Assembly: GCA_934408835.1 (NCBI GenBank)
Contig: CAKRVU010000001.1
Span: 1-25,563 of the forward strand
Direction of reading: 5' to 3'
Source of the DNA: an uncultured Oscillospiraceae bacterium
GTDB lineage: Bacteria; Bacillota; Clostridia; Oscillospirales; Ruminococcaceae
DNA: 25,563 nt
The notes below the pieces were generated by a model, which ran no database searches, was not told where the DNA came from, and was given only the letters and a program-made list of their open reading frames with translations. Positions 22,963 to 25,563 of the stretch are shown piece by piece (positions within the stretch are counted from its first letter, which is position 1; each line of letters opens with the position of its first letter). The translations under genes and the position numbers were made by a program.

Positions 22963-24339
22963 TTAAAAGGTCAGTTGTTTTTGTAAAAAGACCGGGATTT
23001 CATCAATGGGAATTCGTGTTTGTTCCATGCTGTCCCTGTCACGGACAGTTACTTGTCCGTCCTCTACAGAATCGAAATCGTAGGTAAAGCAAAAGGGTGT
23101 TCCAATTTCATCCTGACGCCGATAGCGTTTGCCAATCGAGCCGGTTTCATCATAATCTACTGAGTAATTGGAAGACAGCTTAGCGAAGAGCTTTTCTGCT
23201 GGTTCATGCAGTTTTTTAGACAACGGTAGGATAGCCGCTTTATAAGGCGCCAATACTGGATGAAGGTGCAACACAACGCGAGAGTCTTTTTCGCTTAGCT
23301 GCTCTTCGTCGTATGCGTCGCAAAGGAATGCGAGTGCCACTCGGTCTGCACCGAGGGACGGCTCAATTACATAAGGAAGGTAGCGTGTGTTTTCCTGCTG
23401 GTCAAAATATTCCAATGACTTTCCGCTCGCTTCCTGATGTTTTTTTAGATCGAAATCGGTTCGATCTGCTATTCCCCAAAGCTCGCCCCATCCAAACGGA
23501 AATTGAAATTCAATGTCCGTTGTCGCATTAGAATAGTGGGACAACTCCTCTTTATCGTGATCACGGAGTCGGATAGAAGCTTCACGAAGACCTAAGCTTA
23601 AAAGGAAATCGCGGCAATAATTTTTCCAGTAAGAAAACCATTTTAAATCTGTGCCGGGTTGACAGAAAAATTCTAATTCCATCTGTTCAAATTCGCGGGT
23701 TCGGAAGGTAAAGTTGCCGGGTGTAATTTCATTCCGGAAGGATTTTCCAATCTGTCCGATCCCAAAGGGGAGTTTTTTGCGGGTTGTCCGCTGCACATTG
23801 GCAAAATTCACGAAAATACCTTGCGCTGTTTCCGGGCGGAGATACAACTCGCTTTTCGCGTCTTCTGTGACCCCCTGAAAGGTTTTAAACATCAAATTAA
23901 AGGAACGGATTGAAGTGAAATTTTTGCCGCCACAGTTAGGACAGACCACTCCCTTTTCCTGAATGCATTCCATCATCTGTTCCTTGCTCCAACCATTGGG
24001 GTTTTCATCTGTCTGTGTTTCGATCAAATCGTCTGCACGATGTCGGGTTTTACAATCGCGGCAATCCATGAGCGGGTCGGAGAAGCCACCGACATGACCG
24101 GATGCCACCCAAACTTGTGGGTTCATCAGCAGCGCGGAGTCAATCCCTACGTTATATGGATTCTGACGAATGAATTTCTTCCACCAAGCCTCTTTGATAT
24201 TCTTTTTGAGTTCAACGCCGAGCGGACCGTAATCCCAGCTGTTAGAGAGACCTCCGTAAATTTCGCTTCCTGCATATACAAAGCCTCTGCCTTTGCAAAG
24301 GGCAATGATTTTTTCCATTGTCTTTTCTTGATTTTCCAT
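22963..24339 (-). CDS. glyS: Glycyl-tRNA synthetase, single-chain homodimer type
   Basis: Class II synthetase that charges tRNA-Gly; the single-chain form also called GlyQS/GRS1. The 458-residue product has [14 protein letters not shown] near the start and [15 protein letters not shown] zinc-type Cys set (CRDCKTRHR and CPNCGGKNF) is followed by motif 2 ([20 protein letters not shown]), the [11 protein letters not shown] block and motif 3 ([14 protein letters not shown]). The C-terminal anticodon-binding domain contains [19 protein letters not shown] and [15 protein letters not shown]. The start at 24339 ([20 protein letters not shown]) has AAGGAA 8 bases upstream; an in-frame ATG at 24411 would add a non-family stretch and lacks an SD. 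No T-box consensus is seen upstream. There is no clear terminator after the stop. Confidence 0.96.
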   Translation of the reverse strand: MENQEKTMEKIIALCKGRGFVYAGSEIYGGLSNSWDYGPLGVELKKNIKEAWWKKFIRQNPYNVGIDSALLMNPQVWVASGHVGGFSDPLMDCRDCKTRHRADDLIETQTDENPNGWSKEQMMECIQEKGVVCPNCGGKNFTSIRSFNLMFKTFQGVTEDAKSELYLRPETAQGIFVNFANVQRTTRKKLPFGIGQIGKSFRNEITPGNFTFRTREFEQMELEFFCQPGTDLKWFSYWKNYCRDFLLSLGLREASIRLRDHDKEELSHYSNATTDIEFQFPFGWGELWGIADRTDFDLKKHQEASGKSLEYFDQQENTRYLPYVIEPSLGADRVALAFLCDAYDEEQLSEKDSRVVLHLHPVLAPYKAAILPLSKKLHEPAEKLFAKLSSNYSVDYDETGSIGKRYRRQDEIGTPFCFTYDFDSVEDGQVTVRDRDSMEQTRIPIDEIPVFLQKQLTF

Positions 24340-24385
24340 AAGATTAATTCCTTTCTTGTAATCATAGCGTATTCTGTTGCCCGGA

Positions 24386-24417
24386 CTCTTTGTTTCAAAC
24401 CAACGCGCCACAAAGAG
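24386..24417 (-). promoter_or_regulatory. Inverted repeat in the glyS upstream region
   Basis: CTCTTTGT (24386-24393) and ACAAAGAG (24410-24417) are perfect 8-base inverted arms with a 16-base gap, about 47 bases upstream of the glyS start. It could be an operator or an RNA hairpin in the glyS leader. There is no T run after it in the glyS direction and no T-box motif, so attenuation is not supported. The 185-base prfB-glyS gap also has two TTGAC-type elements without convincing -10 partners. Confidence 0.35.
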
Positions 24418-24524
24418 GGAACGCGTGCTTTGATAACAGTTCTGTTTTTATGTATCCGGTCAAAACGCCACGTTCTTTAAGTCAAAATATGGTGATGACG
24501 TTTGACAGCCGACAGGGGTTATCA

Positions 24525-25563
24525 TCAGATTTGACCCTGACTGTGTGCAACCAGGTAGGAGTTGATAAAGCCGTCTAAATCGCCGTCCATCACGGCGTTA
24601 ATATTTCCGGTTTCATAGTTGGTTCGGTGATCTTTCACCATAGTATAAGGCATAAAGACATAAGAGCGGATTTGGGAGCCCCAGGCAATTTCCTTTTGTT
24701 CCCCTTTGATATCTTCGATTTTGTCCAAATGTTCTCTCTCTTTGATTTCGATCAGTTTGGATTTTAGCATTTTGAGAGCGACCGTGCGGTTTTGCAGCTG
24801 GCTTCTTTCGTTTTGGCAGGAGGTGACGATTCCGGTGGGAATGTGCGTCAGGCGTACCGCGGAGGAGGTTTTATTTACATGCTGACCGCCGGCGCCGCTC
24901 GAACGGTATACATCCATTTTAATATCTTCGTCTCGAATTTCGACTTCTGTTGATTCATCAATTTCCGGGATGACTTCCAGAGACGCAAAGGAGGTATGTC
25001 TTCTGCCGGAAGCATCAAACGGGGAGACGCGCACTAAGCGGTGTACGCCAGTTTCCGATTTGAGGTAGCCGTAGGCATTTTCGCCTTCAACCAGTAACGA
25101 AATACTTTTGAGGCCGGCCTCGTCTCCCTCCACAAAGTCTAGAGTTTTCACGGAAAAACCATGACGTTCCGCCCAGCGGGAATACATCCGGAACAGCATT
25201 TGAGCCCAGTCCATGGCCTCTGTTCCTCCGGCGCCCGCGTGCAGCGTGATAATAGCATTGTTTGCGTCATACTCGCCAGTCATCAAGGTTGCAAGCGTTT
25301 GCTCAGCCAATTCCGTGCGTGCGCTGGAGATATTTTCGGTCAATTCCTGGAATAAATCGTCATCCTCTTCCTCGGCAAGGATATCCAAAATACTTTGAGA
25401 ATCTTCCAATTTTTGAAGAAGGGTTTGATATTTTGCAATTTTGTCTTTCATATGGGTGCATGAACGCATAGTTTTCTGCGCTGTTTCCATGTCGTTCCAA
25501 AAATCCGGGGCGCTTGCCTTGTGCTCCAGTTCTGCAACCTGTTTTTTCAGCGCTTCCATATTG
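24525..25563 (-). CDS. prfB: Peptide chain release factor 2 (5' end beyond window)
   Basis: RF2 recognises UGA and UAA and triggers peptide release. About 346 codons are visible. The coiled N-terminal part contains ASAPDFWNDMETAQK. Next is LHAGAGGTEAMDWAQMLFRM. The RF2-specific recognition tripeptide SPF lies in VSPFDASGRRHTSF, and the catalytic GGQ in SSGAGGQHVNKTSSAVR. GEQKEIAWGSQIRSYVF and VKDHRTNYETGN follow. The in-frame ATG at 25559 has no visible SD and aligns with an internal family position, so the true start lies outside: about 20-25 N-terminal codons are missing, including the usual programmed-frameshift site. It lies 185 bases upstream of glyS on the same strand. Confidence 0.95.
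   Translation of the reverse strand, partial: NMEALKKQVAELEHKASAPDFWNDMETAQKTMRSCTHMKDKIAKYQTLLQKLEDSQSILDILAEEEDDDLFQELTENISSARTELAEQTLATLMTGEYDANNAIITLHAGAGGTEAMDWAQMLFRMYSRWAERHGFSVKTLDFVEGDEAGLKSISLLVEGENAYGYLKSETGVHRLVRVSPFDASGRRHTSFASLEVIPEIDESTEVEIRDEDIKMDVYRSSGAGGQHVNKTSSAVRLTHIPTGIVTSCQNERSQLQNRTVALKMLKSKLIEIKEREHLDKIEDIKGEQKEIAWGSQIRSYVFMPYTMVKDHRTNYETGNINAVMDGDLDGFINSYLVAHSQGQI

Noticed and set aside
1..25563. CRISPR arrays, insertion sequences, toxin-antitoxin or defence systems
   Set aside because: No regularly spaced repeats, transposase or integrase motifs, or paired small toxin/antitoxin genes were seen on either strand.

Overview
The window looks like chromosomal DNA from a low-to-mid-GC anaerobic Firmicute, most likely a clostridial relative of the Oscillospiraceae/Ruminococcaceae. 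This rests on gene order and protein character: infC-rpmI-rplT, then an SpoU methylase, dprA, topA, trmFO, plsX, rnc, smc, ftsY, rdgB, yhbY, nadD/yqeK, an LCP protein, rsfS and leuS. TrmFO is the folate-dependent type, glycyl-tRNA synthetase is the single-chain GlyQS type, and infC starts at ATT. The family calls are firm; the taxon is an inference.

Layout. Positions 1-848 are a gene-poor flank with decayed coding traces. A strong sigma-A-type promoter (849-877) and a leader with an attenuator-like hairpin precede infC-rpmI-rplT, which ends at a hairpin terminator (2240-2281). From 2304 to 21389 there is one uninterrupted plus-strand array of 15 genes. Most neighbours overlap or nearly touch, and many share a stop/start tetranucleotide (ATGA, GTGA, TTGA). 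The array closes at a strong terminator (21398-21431). Two good internal promoter matches, in the methylase gene and in nadD-yqeK, may re-initiate transcription along this 19-kb array. An AT-rich stretch (21432-22962) follows. It holds a tRNA-Gly(CCC) gene with its own promoter and terminator and, on the minus strand, a broken 3' remnant of an oleate hydratase gene. The right end, on the minus strand, carries glyS and prfB, the latter cut by the window edge.

How the genes work together. Most are information-processing housekeeping genes. They cover translation initiation and ribosome assembly (infC, rpmI, rplT, yhbY, rsfS), tRNA/rRNA modification and charging (methylase, trmFO, leuS, glyS, tRNA-Gly), translation termination (prfB), RNA processing (rnc), DNA topology and chromosome organisation (topA, smc), DNA uptake/recombination (dprA), protein targeting (ftsY), nucleotide-pool sanitation and NAD synthesis (rdgB, nadD-yqeK), phospholipid synthesis (plsX) and cell-wall polymer attachment (LCP protein). 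An iron-type alcohol dehydrogenase is the metabolic outlier at the end of the array.

I found no CRISPR array, intact mobile element, toxin-antitoxin pair or phage module, and no convincing new multi-gene system. The points most worth a second look are the single-ORF NadD-YqeK fusion, the ATT-started infC with its leader, the oleate hydratase remnant with two in-frame amber codons, the absence of acpP between plsX and rnc, the internal promoters, and the prfB 5' region lying at the window edge.
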